Source of the DNA: Streptomyces sp. NBC_00239
GTDB taxonomy: Bacteria > Actinomycetota > Actinomycetes > Streptomycetales > Streptomycetaceae
NCBI RefSeq assembly: GCF_036194065.1
Contig: NZ_CP108095.1
Span: forward strand, 868,001 to 932,000
Direction of reading: 5' to 3'
DNA: 64,000 bases
Numbering within the stretch: position 1 is the first letter of the stretch; every line of letters starts with the position of its first letter. The position numbers and the translations under genes are program-made. Below the pieces are notes generated by a model. It was given only the letters and a program-made list of their open reading frames with translations. It was not told the origin of the DNA and did no database searches. Positions 38,510 to 47,501 of this stretch are shown here, piece after piece.

Positions 38510-38561
38510 GTCCCGGGGTCCCTGAGTCCCCGGGCCCCTGAGTCCCCGGGCTCCTGAGCCC
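38506..38561. repeat. 16-bp tandem repeat, 3.5 copies, at the GntR stop
   Basis: Units CTGAGTCCCGGGGTCC, CTGAGTCCCCGGGCCC and CTGAGTCCCCGGGCTC plus a half copy CTGAGCCC. The first unit includes the stop codon of the GntR gene. Each unit contains a CCCGGG core that can pair with the next, giving alternative hairpins between regulator and ferredoxin gene. Confidence 0.85.
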
Positions 38562-38616
38562 TTCCCTGCCCTCCCCCCCTCGTGTTCCCCGCCCTCTCGG
38601 GCCCTTGGAGACCACC

Positions 38617-38844
38617 ATGCCCCTTGTTCCGCAGCGCGCCGACGTGCCCGTGACCATCGACGAATCCAAGTGCATCGACGGGTGCACGCTCTGCGTCGAC
38701 ATGTGTCCGCTCGACTCCCTCGCGATCCGCGAGGACAACGGCAAGGCGTACATGCACGTGGACGAGTGCTGGTACTGCGGCCCGTGCGCGGCCCGCTGCC
38801 CCACCGGCGCGGTCACCGTCAACATGCCCTACCTGCTCCGGTGA
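38617..38844 (+). CDS. 2[4Fe-4S] ferredoxin, AprB-like cysteine spacing
   Basis: 75 residues. Cluster I ligands Cys19-x3-Cys23-x2-Cys26-x3-Cys30 (KCIDGCTLCVDMCP) and cluster II Cys51-x2-Cys54-x2-Cys57-x3-Cys61 (CWYCGPCAARCP). The extra residue in the first motif and the short C-terminus resemble the beta subunit of dissimilatory APS reductase without its tail. The AprA-like flavoprotein lies four genes downstream, so the pair likely forms an electron-transfer unit. ATG at 38617 has GGAG six bases upstream. Confidence 0.9.
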   Translation: MPLVPQRADVPVTIDESKCIDGCTLCVDMCPLDSLAIREDNGKAYMHVDECWYCGPCAARCPTGAVTVNMPYLLR

Positions 38845-38858
38845 AAGGCCGAACTCCC

Positions 38859-40211
38859 ATGAACAGCCACAGACTCCGTCTTCGCCCGCTCCTCCCGCTC
38901 GCCGTGCTGCTCACGCTGACCGCCGCCTGCGGCACCTCGGCAGGCGCCGACGGCGGGTCCTCCCCCAAGACGGTCACGGTGACCGTCGGCTACCAGTCGA
39001 AGACCATCAACACCGTGACCGCCGGCACCCTGCTGCGCTCCCTCGGCTACTTCGAGGAGGAGCTCAAGGCCCGCGGGAAGAAGGACGGCACCACCTACGA
39101 GGTCGAGTGGCAGGACTACGCGACCGGCGCCCCGATCACCGCCCAGATGACCGCCGGGAAGGTCGACATCGGCTCGATGGGCGATTTCCCGCTGCTGATC
39201 AACGCGGTCCGCGGCAAGCAGCTCAAGCAGCCGACCCGGCTGGTCTCGATCACCGGCTACAACCTGCGCGGCGGGCTGAACACCGTGGTGACGGCCCCCG
39301 GTTCGGCGATCCGGTCGCTGGCCGACCTGCGCGGCAAGCGGGTGTCCACCAGCGTCGGCTCGGCCGCCGACGGCACCCTGGTCCGGGCCCTCCAACGAGC
39401 GGGAGTCGACGCCGGCAAGGACATCCACAAGCTCAACCAGCAGCCCAGTGTGGGTGCTTCGGCCCTGGCGGCGGGCAGTGTGGACGCGCTCTCCCAGTTC
39501 GTCGCCTGGCCCGGCCAGCTGGCCTTCGAAGGGCGCGCCACGGCCCTCTACGACGGGGCGGAACTGAACCTGCCGACCTTCCACGGCGTCACGGTCAGGG
39601 AGAAGTTCGCCGAGGAACGGGCCGGGGTCCTCGACGACTTCCTCAAGGCGCAGCGGCGGGCCACCGACTACCTCCGCGAGCAGCCGGTCGCCGCCGCCGA
39701 GTCGGTGGCCGAGGAGACGGGGCTGCCGGCCGAAGTGGTCTACCTCTACAACGGCGCCAACGGCATCGCCACCTTCGACCCGGAGCTCCGACCGGAGCTC
39801 ATCGCCGCGCTGAAGGAGGACGTTCCGGTGCTCAAGTCGGCCGCGCTGCTGGGCGACGTCGACGTGGACGCCTTCGTAGACCCGGCACCTCTGAAGCGGG
39901 CCGTGCGGGCCCCGGCCTACCCGAAGGCGGGTGCGGTCAAGCCCGAACTGTGGCTGAAGGGCCAGAGCACCACCCGCACCTTCGACAGCCCCAAGGAGCT
40001 GCTGAAGGCCGCCAAGGGCGCCGACGTACGGGCCGCGTACGTCCCCGATGCGCTGACCGGCACCCTCTGGTTCGCCGACAGAGCGGTGTGGGTGGCGGAC
40101 GGCGCCGAGCTGCGCGCGTTCGTCACCCCGGCGAGTGCGCAGCGGTACGTCGGCGCTCATGCCGGGGCACGGATCATCCGCTACGCGGACGCCGTGGGTC
40201 TCGCGTCATGA
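38859..40211 (+). CDS. SsuA/NMT1-type binding lipoprotein with C-terminal NosL-like domain
   Basis: 450 residues. Lipobox LTAAC (Cys24). Residues about 40-350 are a nitrate/sulfonate/taurine-type binding protein ([79 protein letters not shown]). The last 100 residues, from [20 protein letters not shown] to [38 protein letters not shown], match the NosL-like pattern (W.d...a.yv ... AF...A..f...hGg.v). This tail has no Met or Cys, so copper binding is unlikely. Starts 14 bases after the ferredoxin stop; ends in an ATGA overlap with the permease. Confidence 0.85.
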   Translation: MNSHRLRLRPLLPLAVLLTLTAACGTSAGADGGSSPKTVTVTVGYQSKTINTVTAGTLLRSLGYFEEELKARGKKDGTTYEVEWQDYATGAPITAQMTAGKVDIGSMGDFPLLINAVRGKQLKQPTRLVSITGYNLRGGLNTVVTAPGSAIRSLADLRGKRVSTSVGSAADGTLVRALQRAGVDAGKDIHKLNQQPSVGASALAAGSVDALSQFVAWPGQLAFEGRATALYDGAELNLPTFHGVTVREKFAEERAGVLDDFLKAQRRATDYLREQPVAAAESVAEETGLPAEVVYLYNGANGIATFDPELRPELIAALKEDVPVLKSAALLGDVDVDAFVDPAPLKRAVRAPAYPKAGAVKPELWLKGQSTTRTFDSPKELLKAAKGADVRAAYVPDALTGTLWFADRAVWVADGAELRAFVTPASAQRYVGAHAGARIIRYADAVGLAS

Positions 40212-41110
40212 CCACGGGCCGCCGGCTGCTGCGCGCCGCCTCGCTGGGCGCGGCCCTCGGGCTCTGGCAGCTGCTGACCTCCATGGACGTCAACCTGTGG
40301 CTGCGGTTCGAGCAGTTCCCGACGGTGGGCGAGGTGGCCCCCGCCTTCGCCGACCGCGTCGGCACCGGCCCGTACCGGCAGGACCTGGGCCACAGCCTCC
40401 GCCGGATCGTGGTGGGCTTCCTGCTCGCCGCGGTGCTCGGGGTGGCGGCCGGCACGGCGATCGCCCGGTCCCGGTGGGCGGCCGACCTGCTGGGCCCGCT
40501 GGTGGAGGTGGTGCGGCCGGTGCCGGCCATCGCCCTGGTCCCGGTGGCCATCCTGCTCCTGCCGACGAACGAGCAGGGCATCGTGTTCATCACCTTCACC
40601 GCCGCCTTCTTCCCGGTGGTGGTGTCGACCCGGCACGCGGTCCGGGCACTCACCCCGGTCTGGGAGGAGGCGGTGCTGACCATGGGAGGCGGCCGCTTGC
40701 GGGTGCTGTTCTCCGTGGTGCTGCCGGGCGCCCTGCCGGGCATCTTCGGCGGCCTCTCGGTCGGCATCGGCGTCTCGTGGATCTGCGTGATCTCCGCGGA
40801 GATGATCTCCGGCGAGTACGGAGTGGGTTACCGCACCTGGCAGGACTACACGATCGTCGACTACCCGGGGGTCTTCGTCGGCATGGCCACCATCGGAGCC
40901 CTCGGATGGCTCACCTCGACCGCGGTGGAACTCCTGGGCCGCCGCGCCACCGCCTGGCTTCCGCGCCCGGCCGGGCGGGGAGCCGTCGGGGCACGGCGTC
41001 CGACGGCGCTCCGCGGCGGCCGTCGCACCTCGGCCCACGGCGGCGCCACGCCCGCGGCCACGCACGCTGCGCCCCTGACCACCGTTGCCCGGAAGGAGCC
41101 GGTCCCGTGA
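40208..41110 (+). CDS. ABC transporter permease, SsuC/TauC type
   Basis: 300 residues, six TM helices. The coupling loop reads [41 protein letters not shown], as in sulfonate and nitrate permeases. A basic, unstructured C-terminal tail of about 50 residues is unusual. Overlaps both neighbours (ATGA and GTGA). Confidence 0.9.
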   Translation: MTTGRRLLRAASLGAALGLWQLLTSMDVNLWLRFEQFPTVGEVAPAFADRVGTGPYRQDLGHSLRRIVVGFLLAAVLGVAAGTAIARSRWAADLLGPLVEVVRPVPAIALVPVAILLLPTNEQGIVFITFTAAFFPVVVSTRHAVRALTPVWEEAVLTMGGGRLRVLFSVVLPGALPGIFGGLSVGIGVSWICVISAEMISGEYGVGYRTWQDYTIVDYPGVFVGMATIGALGWLTSTAVELLGRRATAWLPRPAGRGAVGARRPTALRGGRRTSAHGGATPAATHAAPLTTVARKEPVP

Positions 41111-41862
41111 CCACCGCGACCCTGCCCGCCGCGCCCCCGACGACCGGGGCCGCACTCGCCCTGGAGGACGTACGGCTCGGCCACACGGACGGCGCCGCCC
41201 TGCCGGGCACCGTCACCCTGCACGTCGCACCGGGCGAACTCCTGGCCGTGGTCGGTCCGTCCGGCTGCGGGAAGTCCACCCTGCTGCGCACCATCGCCGG
41301 GCTGCTGCCCCCACTGGACGGCCAGGTCACTCAGGACGGCGAGACGATCGCCCGGCCCGCCGCCGACCGCGCGCTGGTCTTCCAGGAGGACGCCCTGCTG
41401 CCCTGGCGCACCGTGCGCGCCAACGTGGAACTTCCCCTGGCGATACGCCGGGTCCCCCGGGCCGAGCGGCGGCGGTCCGCGGCCGACTGGCTGGACCGCG
41501 TCGGTCTGGCCGGCCACGCCCACAAGCTCCCGCACCAACTGTCCGGCGGCCAGCGGCAGCGCGTCCAACTGGCCCGGGCCCTGGCCGGCCGGCCCCGCGC
41601 GGTCCTGATGGACGAACCGTTCGGCGCGCTCGACGCGCACACCCGCGCCGAGATGCAGGACCTCCTGGTGGACATCCTGCGCGGCACGGGCGCGACCGTC
41701 GTCTTCGTCACCCACGACGTGGACGAGGCGCTCCACCTCGGAGACCGGGTCGTGCTGCTGGGCACCGGCGAGGTGCTGGACGTACCGCACCCGCGCGAGC
41801 GCGACGCACAGCACGCCCCCGGCACCGCCGAGCTGCGCCGCCACATCCTCGAATCCCTCTGA
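41107..41862 (+). CDS. ABC transporter ATPase, SsuB/TauB type
   Basis: 251 residues. Walker [11 protein letters not shown]-loop [20 protein letters not shown] (typical SsuB/NrtD family), signature [15 protein letters not shown], Walker [12 protein letters not shown] and switch [23 protein letters not shown] overlaps the permease stop. It energises import of the ligand held by the NosL-tailed lipoprotein. Confidence 0.93.
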   Translation: MTTATLPAAPPTTGAALALEDVRLGHTDGAALPGTVTLHVAPGELLAVVGPSGCGKSTLLRTIAGLLPPLDGQVTQDGETIARPAADRALVFQEDALLPWRTVRANVELPLAIRRVPRAERRRSAADWLDRVGLAGHAHKLPHQLSGGQRQRVQLARALAGRPRAVLMDEPFGALDAHTRAEMQDLLVDILRGTGATVVFVTHDVDEALHLGDRVVLLGTGEVLDVPHPRERDAQHAPGTAELRRHILESL

Positions 41863-41874
41863 AAGGCACCTCCT

Positions 41875-44628
41875 GTGGAGACCCCGGTGGACACTCCCCT
41901 GACCGTTCCCGCCGTCGCCGACGCGACCGAACTGTCCTGTGACGTCCTCGTCATCGGCGGCGGGACCGCCGGCACCATGGCCGCGCTGACCGCGGCCGAG
42001 CGCGGTGCGCAGGTGCTGCTGCTGGAGAAGGCGCACGTACGGCACTCCGGCGCGCTGGCCATGGGCATGGACGGGGTCAACAACGCGATCATCCCGGGCC
42101 GGGCCGAACCCGACGACTACGTGGCCGAGATCACCCGCGCCAACGACGGGATCGTCGACCAGTCCACGGTCCGGCAGACGGCGACCCGCGGTTTCGCGAT
42201 GGTGCAGCGCCTGGAGTCGTACGGGGTGAAGTTCGAGAAGGACGAGCACGGCGAGTACGCGGTTCGCCAGGTCCACCGGTCGGGCTCGTACGTGCTGCCG
42301 ATGCCGGAGGGCAAGGACGTCAAGAAGGTCCTCTACCGGCAGCTGCGGCGCCGCGAGATGCGCGAGCGGATCCGCATCGAGAACCGGGTCATGCCGGTCC
42401 GGGTGCTCACCCACCCGGACGACGGCCGGGCGATCGGGGCGGCCGGATTCAACACCCGCACCGGGGAGTTCGTCACGGTGAGGGCGGGTGCAGTGGTCCT
42501 TGCGACGGGGGCGTGCGGCCGGCTCGGGCTGCCCGCCTCCGGGTACCTGTACGGGACGTACGAGAACCCGACGAACGCGGGCGACGGCTACGCCATGGCC
42601 TACCACGCCGGGGCGGCGCTCACCGGGATCGAGTGCTTCCAGATCAACCCGCTGATCAAGGACTACAACGGGCCGGCCTGCGCGTACGTCGTGAACCCGT
42701 TCGGCGGGTACCAGGTGAACCGGCACGGCGAGCGGTTCGTGGAGTCGGACTACTGGTCGGGGCAGATGATGGCCGAGTTCGCGGCCGAACTGGCCTCCGA
42801 CCGGGGCCCGGTGTACCTCAAGGTCAGCCACCTGCCCGAGGAGACCGTCGCCGCCGTCGAATCGATCCTGCACACGACGGAGCGGCCCACCCGCGGCACG
42901 TTCCACCAGGGGCGGGGCCACGACTACCGCACCCACGACATCGAAATGCACATCTCGGAGATCGGGCTGTGCGGCGGCCACTCCGCCTCCGGGGTACGGG
43001 TGGACGCGCAGGCCCGCACCACCGTGCCCCGGCTGTACGCGGCCGGCGACCTGGCCTGCGTACCGCACAACTACATGATCGGCGCGTTCGTCTACGGGGA
43101 CCTGGCCGGCGAGGACGCGGCCCGGTACCGGGCGTACCGGGGCGAGCTGCCCCGGGAGCAGCTCGCCGCCGCCCACGAGCTCGTCTACCGGCCGCTGCGC
43201 AACCCGGACGGGCCGCCGCAGCCGCAGGTGGAGTACAAGCTGCGGCGGTTCGTCAACGACTACGTGGCGCCGCCGAAGTCGGGGGCGAAGCTGTCCCTGG
43301 CGGTGGAGGCGTTCACGCGGATGTCCGGGGAGATCGCCGGGATGGGGGCGCGGACCCCGCACGAGCTGATGCGGTGCGCGGAGGTGAGCTTCATCCGGGA
43401 CTGCGCGGAGATGGCCGCCCGGGCTTCGCTCGCCCGCACCGAGTCCCGGTGGGGCCTGTACCACGAGCGGCTGGACCACCCGGAGCGCGCTGACGCCGAC
43501 TGGCTCCACCACCTCGACCTGCGCAAATCCGCGTCCGGAGCGATGGAGTTCACCGCGCGACCCGTCGAGCCGTACGCGGTCCCGGTGCCGGAGTTCGCCC
43601 CGGCGCCGGGACCGGAGCGCCTGCTGGGCGAGGTCGCACTGGTACCGGTGGCCACGGCCGGCCCCCGGGACGCCGCGCCTGCCGCCCGCCCGGCCGCACC
43701 CGCCACCGCACCGGCGACGCCCACGCCGGCCGGGACTCCGGATCCCTCCGCGCCTCACCCCGCCCTTCTCCGCCTGCTCACCCTCGCCGAGGAGTCCCCC
43801 GACCTGGACGCGCTCCGTCCCTACCTGGCGGACGACGATCCCGGGGTGCGGGCCGCCGCCGTCGCCGCCCTCGGCGAGACCCTGCCGGCCGGCGCCGGCC
43901 CCGCGCTCGCCGCGTGCCTGCGGGACACCGCACCCCGGGTCCGGGCCGCTGCCGCGGCCACGCTGCGCGAGCTCGCCGAGGTGCTGCCCGCCGGAGCGGA
44001 GCTGGGGGACGGGCTGCGGGCGGCCCTGGGCGTGGACGACCCGGCCGTGCGCGCCGCCGCGCTCGACGTGCTCCGGACGCTGCGGCTGGGCGACGCCGGG
44101 GTGTACGCCGCCGCGCTGGCCGACCGCGACATCGACGTCCGCGCCACCGCCGTACGCGGCCTGGTCTCCGTGGACGCGGTGCCGGAACTGGCGGCGGCGG
44201 CCGCCGACCCGGCCCGCGAGGTCCGGACCGCGGTGGCCCGCGGCCTCGCGGCCGTGCACGCCCCGGCGCCGGCACCACTCGACCCGCTGATCGCCGACCC
44301 CGACCCGCTGGTCCGGGCCGCCGCCCTGGGTGCGCTGGCCACCACCGGATGCCCGCCCGCGTACGCCGCGCGGGCCAGGGCGGCGCTCGCCGACCCCGCG
44401 TGGCAGGTACGGGCCGGCGCCGCCACCGCCCTCCGCTCCGCCCCGTCCGCCGAGGCGGTCCCCGCGCTCGCCAGGACCCTGGCCGATCCGAACGCGGATG
44501 TCCGCAAGGCCGCCGTCCTCTCCCTCCTCTCCCACCGCTCCGTCCCCGAAGCCCGCACCGCCCTCGCCGCGGCCACCACCGACCCTGACGCCGACATCCG
44601 CGCCTACGCGTCCCGCGCGGCCTCCTGA
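41875..44628 (+). CDS. AprA-like FAD flavoprotein fused to a HEAT-repeat domain
   Basis: 917 residues. Residues 1-565 follow the fumarate-reductase/APS-reductase alpha fold: dinucleotide motif VIGGGTAGTMAALTAAERGAQVLLLEKA (about 24-51), ECFQINPLIKDYNGPACAYVVNPFGGYQVN, RFVESDYWSGQMMAEF (about 287), IGLCGGHSASGVRVD (about 363) and LYAAGDLACVPHNYM. These blocks look more like AprA than succinate dehydrogenase. A Pro/Ala linker (about 585-628) leads to roughly eight HEAT/PBS-lyase-like repeats of about 31 residues (for example LADPNADVRKAAVLSLLSH) to the end. GTG start, 12 bases after the ATPase gene, with AAAGG upstream. Reaction unknown. Confidence 0.88.
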   Translation: METPVDTPLTVPAVADATELSCDVLVIGGGTAGTMAALTAAERGAQVLLLEKAHVRHSGALAMGMDGVNNAIIPGRAEPDDYVAEITRANDGIVDQSTVRQTATRGFAMVQRLESYGVKFEKDEHGEYAVRQVHRSGSYVLPMPEGKDVKKVLYRQLRRREMRERIRIENRVMPVRVLTHPDDGRAIGAAGFNTRTGEFVTVRAGAVVLATGACGRLGLPASGYLYGTYENPTNAGDGYAMAYHAGAALTGIECFQINPLIKDYNGPACAYVVNPFGGYQVNRHGERFVESDYWSGQMMAEFAAELASDRGPVYLKVSHLPEETVAAVESILHTTERPTRGTFHQGRGHDYRTHDIEMHISEIGLCGGHSASGVRVDAQARTTVPRLYAAGDLACVPHNYMIGAFVYGDLAGEDAARYRAYRGELPREQLAAAHELVYRPLRNPDGPPQPQVEYKLRRFVNDYVAPPKSGAKLSLAVEAFTRMSGEIAGMGARTPHELMRCAEVSFIRDCAEMAARASLARTESRWGLYHERLDHPERADADWLHHLDLRKSASGAMEFTARPVEPYAVPVPEFAPAPGPERLLGEVALVPVATAGPRDAAPAARPAAPATAPATPTPAGTPDPSAPHPALLRLLTLAEESPDLDALRPYLADDDPGVRAAAVAALGETLPAGAGPALAACLRDTAPRVRAAAAATLRELAEVLPAGAELGDGLRAALGVDDPAVRAAALDVLRTLRLGDAGVYAAALADRDIDVRATAVRGLVSVDAVPELAAAAADPAREVRTAVARGLAAVHAPAPAPLDPLIADPDPLVRAAALGALATTGCPPAYAARARAALADPAWQVRAGAATALRSAPSAEAVPALARTLADPNADVRKAAVLSLLSHRSVPEARTALAAATTDPDADIRAYASRAAS

Positions 44629-44760
44629 CCCACGGGGCAGGGGTCCGGGCCACCGCTCCCTCGCGGACCGCCTCGCCCAACCGGCGGCCGGCCAAGTGGA
44701 GTTGCGCATTTCACATGCCGTACATGGACCGGCCCCTCCCCCGCCCCTAACCTCAGGGGC

Positions 44761-44853
44761 ATGGCAGCAGGAAGCCTTCTCACTGTGCGCCGCCACCTCG
44801 ATCTGGGCAGGCTGGCGAGCGCGCTGTGTCCGTTCGCCCGGACGCGACGGTAA
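44761..44853 (+). CDS. Short leader-peptide ORF of the actinobacterial sulfur-gene type
   Basis: 30 codons, ATG with AGGGG six bases upstream. It contains VRRHLDLGRLASALC, the RRHxDLxRxxSxLC pattern of the 'putative leader peptides' found before sulfur-assimilation genes in Streptomyces. It lies 162 bases before the second sulfatase, inside a 387-base gap otherwise without genes. A cysteine- or sulfur-responsive attenuation role is inferred from these precedents. A small CCCCT/AGGGG stem overlaps its ribosome binding site. Confidence 0.75.
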   Translation: MAAGSLLTVRRHLDLGRLASALCPFARTRR

Positions 44854-45015
44854 TCACGCCCCTCCGCACGGGATCCCCCACCCGGCGCCCGCACCGGCCC
44901 GCCCCGAGGGTCCGGCCGGTCGACGCCTGATTGCCGTCCCTCTTCCACCCGTTCACGGCAGGTGCTCTGCCGTACCCGTACGAGCTGCGGAACCGGAACC
45001 AGGAGAAGACATCCC

Positions 45016-46419
45016 ATGAGCGACAACAGCAGACCGCGGGTGAGCCGCCGCGGATTCCTCGCCGGTACGGCGGCCGCCGCGGCCGCCGCGGCGGTTCCCG
45101 CGATCGCCCAGGTGGCGGCCGGCAGTCCGGCCGCCGCCGCGACCCGTCCCAACATCCTGCTCATCGTCACCGACGACCAGCCCAAGCACACCGAATGGGC
45201 ACTGCCGAAGACCACGGCCTGGCTGGCCGACCAGGGCGTGAAGTTCACCAACGGGCACGTCACCACTCCCTTGTGCTCGCCCTCCCGCTCGTCGGTCCTC
45301 ACCGGCCGCTACGCCCACAACCACGGCGTCCGCAACAACAAGGCCTCCTACCAACTCGACCAGAGCACCACGCTGCCCCGCTACCTGAAGCAGGCCGGCT
45401 ACCGCACCGGCCTGTTCGGCAAGTGGCTCAACTCCTGGACGCTGGCAGACAATCCGCCGCACTTCGAGGACTTCGCGCTGCTCCAGCCGGGCTACGTCGA
45501 CGCGCAGTGGAACGTCAACGGCACGGTCCAGACGATCAACGGCTACACCACCAACATCATCAAGAACCGCGCCCTGGGCTTCCTCGACAAGGCGGCGGCC
45601 GACTCCCGGCCCTGGTTCGCGTACGTGACCCCCTATGCCTCCCACGGCCCGCGCACGCCCGAGGCGAAGTACGCCGGCACGGCCGTCCCCGACTGGAACG
45701 GCAGGCCCTCCGTCCCGGAGCACGACCGCAGCGACAAACCGGCCTACATCCGCAACGCGACCGGTGCACTGGCCGACGGGAAGCAGATCCGTGAGGAACA
45801 GCTGCGCACCCTGCTGACCGTGGACGACACCGTCCAGGCGTTCAAGGCCAAGCTCCAGGCGCTCGGGCAGCTCGACAACACCCTGGTCATCTACATCGCC
45901 GACAACGGCTTCGGCTGGGCCGACCACGGCTGGACCAAGAAGTCCGTGCCCTACCGCCCGGCGCACGAGGTGCCGTTCTACCTCTCCTGGCCGGCCGGCG
46001 GCCTGGGCGCGGGCACCACCGACCACCGCATCACCGCCAACATCGACATCGCCCCCACGGTCCTCGACGCGGCCGGCATCACGCCCACCCACTCGGTGGA
46101 CGGCAGGTCCCTGCTCTCCTCGTACAGCCGGGACCACCTGCTGGTCGAGTGGTGGGAGCAGGGCGCGAACGCGGGCGGCCCGCCGACCTGGGCGTCGTAC
46201 GTCGCCAAGGACAAGCAGTACACGGAGTACTACGAACTCACCACCGACGGCAACGGCAACGTGTCGGGCACGGGCCGGGTGAAGTTCCGCGAGTACTACG
46301 ACCTCGCCGGCGACCCGTACCAGTTGACGAACAAGCTCTACCAGGCCACCCCGCAGGACGAGCAGACCCTGGGCATCCCCGCCCTGGCGGCGACGCTGGC
46401 CGCGGACCGCACCGCATAG
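45016..46419 (+). CDS. Tat-exported type I sulfatase
   Basis: 467 residues. Tat signal VSRRGFLAG, Ala-rich h-region. Sulfatase features: NILLIVTDDQPKHTEW, formylglycine motif CSPSR (Cys87-Arg91), GKWLNSW, the metal-site IYIADNGFGWADHGWTKKSVPY and HEVPFYLSWP. No extra C-terminal domain, in contrast to the sulfatase at 35279. It resembles N-acetylglucosamine-6-sulfatase/arylsulfatase-like enzymes, but the substrate is not fixed by sequence. Preceded by the leader ORF and followed by a strong hairpin and the FGE gene. Confidence 0.92.
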   Translation: MSDNSRPRVSRRGFLAGTAAAAAAAAVPAIAQVAAGSPAAAATRPNILLIVTDDQPKHTEWALPKTTAWLADQGVKFTNGHVTTPLCSPSRSSVLTGRYAHNHGVRNNKASYQLDQSTTLPRYLKQAGYRTGLFGKWLNSWTLADNPPHFEDFALLQPGYVDAQWNVNGTVQTINGYTTNIIKNRALGFLDKAAADSRPWFAYVTPYASHGPRTPEAKYAGTAVPDWNGRPSVPEHDRSDKPAYIRNATGALADGKQIREEQLRTLLTVDDTVQAFKAKLQALGQLDNTLVIYIADNGFGWADHGWTKKSVPYRPAHEVPFYLSWPAGGLGAGTTDHRITANIDIAPTVLDAAGITPTHSVDGRSLLSSYSRDHLLVEWWEQGANAGGPPTWASYVAKDKQYTEYYELTTDGNGNVSGTGRVKFREYYDLAGDPYQLTNKLYQATPQDEQTLGIPALAATLAADRTA

Positions 46420-46428
46420 CGACATCCG

Positions 46429-46465
46429 GCGGGTGCTCCCCCGGTGCCGCCCGGGGAGCACCCGC
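46429..46465 (+). terminator. 13-bp hairpin between sulfatase and FGE genes
   Basis: GCGGGTGCTCCCC and GGGGAGCACCCGC, loop 11, followed by CCCCCTTT. Starts 10 bases after the sulfatase stop. It may end or attenuate the transcript before the maturase gene. Confidence 0.7.
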
Positions 46466-46491
46466 CCCCCTTTCACACCGACGGAGCCTCC

Positions 46492-47421
46492 ATGCCCTCC
46501 TGCTGCACCCCCGGACACGGTGACGCCGCCACTGTCGCGCTCGCGCTCTCCACGGCGCCGCGGCACCGTGTCGCCGACCCCGAGCGGGCCGCCCGGCGGC
46601 TGATCGGCCTGCCGGGCGGGCGCTTCCTCATGGGCACCGACGCCCCGGACGCCTTTCCGGCCGACGGCGAAGGCCCGGTGCGCGAGGCGGAGGTCGGCCC
46701 GTTCCGGATCGCCCCGACGACCGTGACCAACGCCCAGTTCGCCGCCTTCGTCAAAGCCACCGGTCACGTCACCGAAGCCGAACACTTCGGCTTCTCCTTC
46801 GTCTTCGGCGGTTTCCTGTCCGAGGAGGTCGCGGCCGTGTCCTCGACCGTCGCGGCCGTTCCCTGGTGGCGTGCCGTCACCGGCGCGAGCTGGCGCCGCC
46901 CCGAAGGCGCCGGGTCATCCATCGCCACACGCCAGAACCACCCCGTCGTCCACGTCTCGTGGAACGACGCCCAGGCCTACTGCGCCTGGTCCGGCACCCG
47001 TCTGCCCACCGAGGCCGAATGGGAGTACGCGGCCCGCGGCGGGCTCGAGCAGCGCCGCTACCCGTGGGGCGACGAGCTCGCCCCGGGCGGCCGGCACATG
47101 TGCAACATCTGGCGGGGCGACTTCCCCACCCTGAACACGGCGGAGGACGGCTACGAGGGCACGGCCCCGGCGAAGTCCTTCCGTCCCAACGGCTTCGGCC
47201 TCTACAACACCGTCGGCAACGTATGGGAATGGTGCGGCGACTGGTTCACGCCCGGAACCAGCCGCGTCATGCGTGGCGGCTCCTACCTCTGCCACGACTC
47301 GTACTGCAACCGCTACCGCGTCGCGGCCCGCAGCTCCAACACGCCCGACAGTTCCACGGGCAACATCGGCTTCCGCGTGGCCGCGGACACCACCGAGCCC
47401 GGCGCGCAGGCCTCTCCGTGA
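46492..47421 (+). CDS. Formylglycine-generating enzyme (sulfatase maturase)
   Basis: 309 residues of the SUMF1/FGE-sulfatase family. GGRFLMGTDAPDAFPADGEGPVREAEVGPF, NHPVVHVSWNDAQAYCAWSGTRLPTEAEWEYAARGG, GNVWEWCGDWF and RVMRGGSYLCHDSYC are typical. Catalytic Cys pair at 267 and 272 matches the five-residue spacing known in the S. coelicolor enzyme, followed by NIGFR. It oxidises the Cys of CxPSR motifs in the cytoplasm before Tat export, serving both sulfatases here. GGAG precedes the ATG. Confidence 0.95.
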   Translation: MPSCCTPGHGDAATVALALSTAPRHRVADPERAARRLIGLPGGRFLMGTDAPDAFPADGEGPVREAEVGPFRIAPTTVTNAQFAAFVKATGHVTEAEHFGFSFVFGGFLSEEVAAVSSTVAAVPWWRAVTGASWRRPEGAGSSIATRQNHPVVHVSWNDAQAYCAWSGTRLPTEAEWEYAARGGLEQRRYPWGDELAPGGRHMCNIWRGDFPTLNTAEDGYEGTAPAKSFRPNGFGLYNTVGNVWEWCGDWFTPGTSRVMRGGSYLCHDSYCNRYRVAARSSNTPDSSTGNIGFRVAADTTEPGAQASP

Positions 47422-47501
47422 GGTCTCCGCCGCCGCACTACGAGCGTCCGGATCCCCCGTTCGGGCATCCGGGCTCGGACGTCACGCGGCCGCGGGCGCG
47501 G

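Noticed and set aside
40861..44796. 1311-codon leftward open frame opposite the flavoprotein
   Set aside because: Low-complexity antisense frame with no motif; the plus-strand ABC and flavoprotein genes have clear family motifs.
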